A DNA stretch of 64,000 bases from Nitrospira sp. (lineage in GTDB: Bacteria; Nitrospirota; Nitrospiria; Nitrospirales; Nitrospiraceae). The stretch's first letter is position 1; every line of letters starts with the position of its first letter. The translations under genes and the position numbers were made by a program. The notes below the pieces were generated by a model. It ran no database searches and was not told the DNA's origin. It saw only the letters and a program-made list of their open reading frames with translations. Location of the stretch: contig JARFXR010000002.1 of the NCBI GenBank assembly GCA_029194535.1, forward strand, positions 558,001 through 622,000, in the 5' to 3' direction. This document shows positions 63,560 through 64,000 of this stretch, piece after piece.

Positions 63560-64000
63560 GGGCACCCCGTGGCCGGAATATCGAGCCCGGCATCAGCCTG
63601 TCCAGCGATGACGATTTGCAAGTCCCGCATCACAGGACCGATATGGTTCGCTACCCCCCTCGTGCGGGTGGCCGAATCGACCGCCCACAGCAGGCCGATG
63701 ACCTGCTTGGCGCTGTTCACAATGACGGAGCCGGAATCGCCGAGGTCGGCGAAGGTGGCGGGAGCAGTCGGGGCTGCCGGTTCGATCAGGATTTGCGAGC
63801 CTTCAAACAACACATCGATGACGCGTCCCGTGGTCAAACCGGTGTTGATGCCGCGTTTGGTGACGGTTTCGAAGCAGACCGCCTGAGCCGCTCCGGTCAA
63901 CGTCCCGATTTCCTCGATCTCGTTGACGCCATCCGCCGATTCGATCTCGTTGGCAATATCGTCGTCCAGTTGGACAACTGCGCAGTCGATTCTGTCGTTC
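63556..64000 (-). CDS. Third trypsin-like serine protease (5' part beyond the window)
   Basis: The frame is open to the right edge of the window. The visible 147 codons begin NDRIDCAVVQLDDDIANEIE, where the aspartate of DCAVV is the expected catalytic residue, and include LGDSGSVIVNSAKQVIGLLW with the catalytic serine. The histidine part and start codon lie outside. It resembles the other two proteases in the serine region but ends in GLDIPATGCP without the helical module, which is encoded by the overlapping next gene. The operon promoter must be further right. Confidence 0.8.
   Translation of the reverse strand, partial: NDRIDCAVVQLDDDIANEIESADGVNEIEEIGTLTGAAQAVCFETVTKRGINTGLTTGRVIDVLFEGSQILIEPAAPTAPATFADLGDSGSVIVNSAKQVIGLLWAVDSATRTRGVANHIGPVMRDLQIVIAGQADAGLDIPATGCP

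Noticed and set aside
46260-64000. Phage or contractile-injection (eCIS) gene cluster
   Set aside because: No sheath, tube, baseplate, spike, ATPase or DUF4157 protein is recognisable; large size alone is not evidence.

Overview
The window looks like a chromosomal segment of a Nitrospira-like bacterium (phylum Nitrospirota). This rests on the G+C-rich base composition, diderm features (outer-membrane factor, RND pump, lipoproteins) and small palindromic repeats that I recall from Nitrospira genomes. The genus is an inference; no rRNA or nitrification gene is present to prove it. I see no tRNA, rRNA, CRISPR array or intact insertion sequence.

Layout. (1) 0-7.3 kb, minus strand: a sigma-54 activator with PAS and GAF domains, then a tight GMC oxidoreductase / type II NADH dehydrogenase / VOC protein operon. 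(2) 7.3-17.4 kb, accessory: an intact VapBC pair, a HicBA pair whose toxin is frameshifted, an SDR/tautomerase pair divergent from an HxlR regulator, two small conserved hypothetical genes ended by a MITE-like element, a TPR protein that is probably leaderless, a GH63-type glycosidase, a secreted gluconolactonase-like beta-propeller, a second MITE-like element, and an antitoxin fused in frame to a truncated PIN toxin. (3) 17.4-23.8 kb, minus strand: Rieske protein, quinone reductase, a second secreted beta-propeller, two GlcG/HbpS-like proteins (one fused to a cupin), a DM13-like secreted protein and an aquaporin. (4) 23.9-29.9 kb: a histidine kinase / NarL-type regulator pair, two small exported proteins, an ArsI-like VOC protein, a SigZ-like sigma factor and YnfA. 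(5) 29.9-36.3 kb: a CzcCBA-type heavy-metal efflux operon with a third MITE-like element inside it. (6) 36.4-46 kb: M6 metalloprotease, amidohydrolase and uracil-DNA glycosylase on the minus strand, and a four-gene plus-strand unit (two lipoproteins, a flavoprotein, a hypothetical).

(7) 46.2-64 kb, minus strand, the most unusual part: at least eight tightly packed or overlapping genes that continue past the right edge. In transcription order they are a trypsin-like protease (partial), a free copy of the helical module found at the C-terminus of the other proteases, two paralogous trypsin-like proteases with an unusual cysteine cluster, and four proteins of 1141, 1110, 1826 and 625 residues with no assignable function (the first probably DUF6603). 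None of the seven complete proteins has a recognisable N-terminal signal peptide. The genes look translationally coupled, so they probably act together. I consider this the best candidate for an undescribed system.

Overall the window mixes metabolic and metal-stress functions with decaying toxin-antitoxin loci and small mobile repeats, as expected of an accessory genome region.
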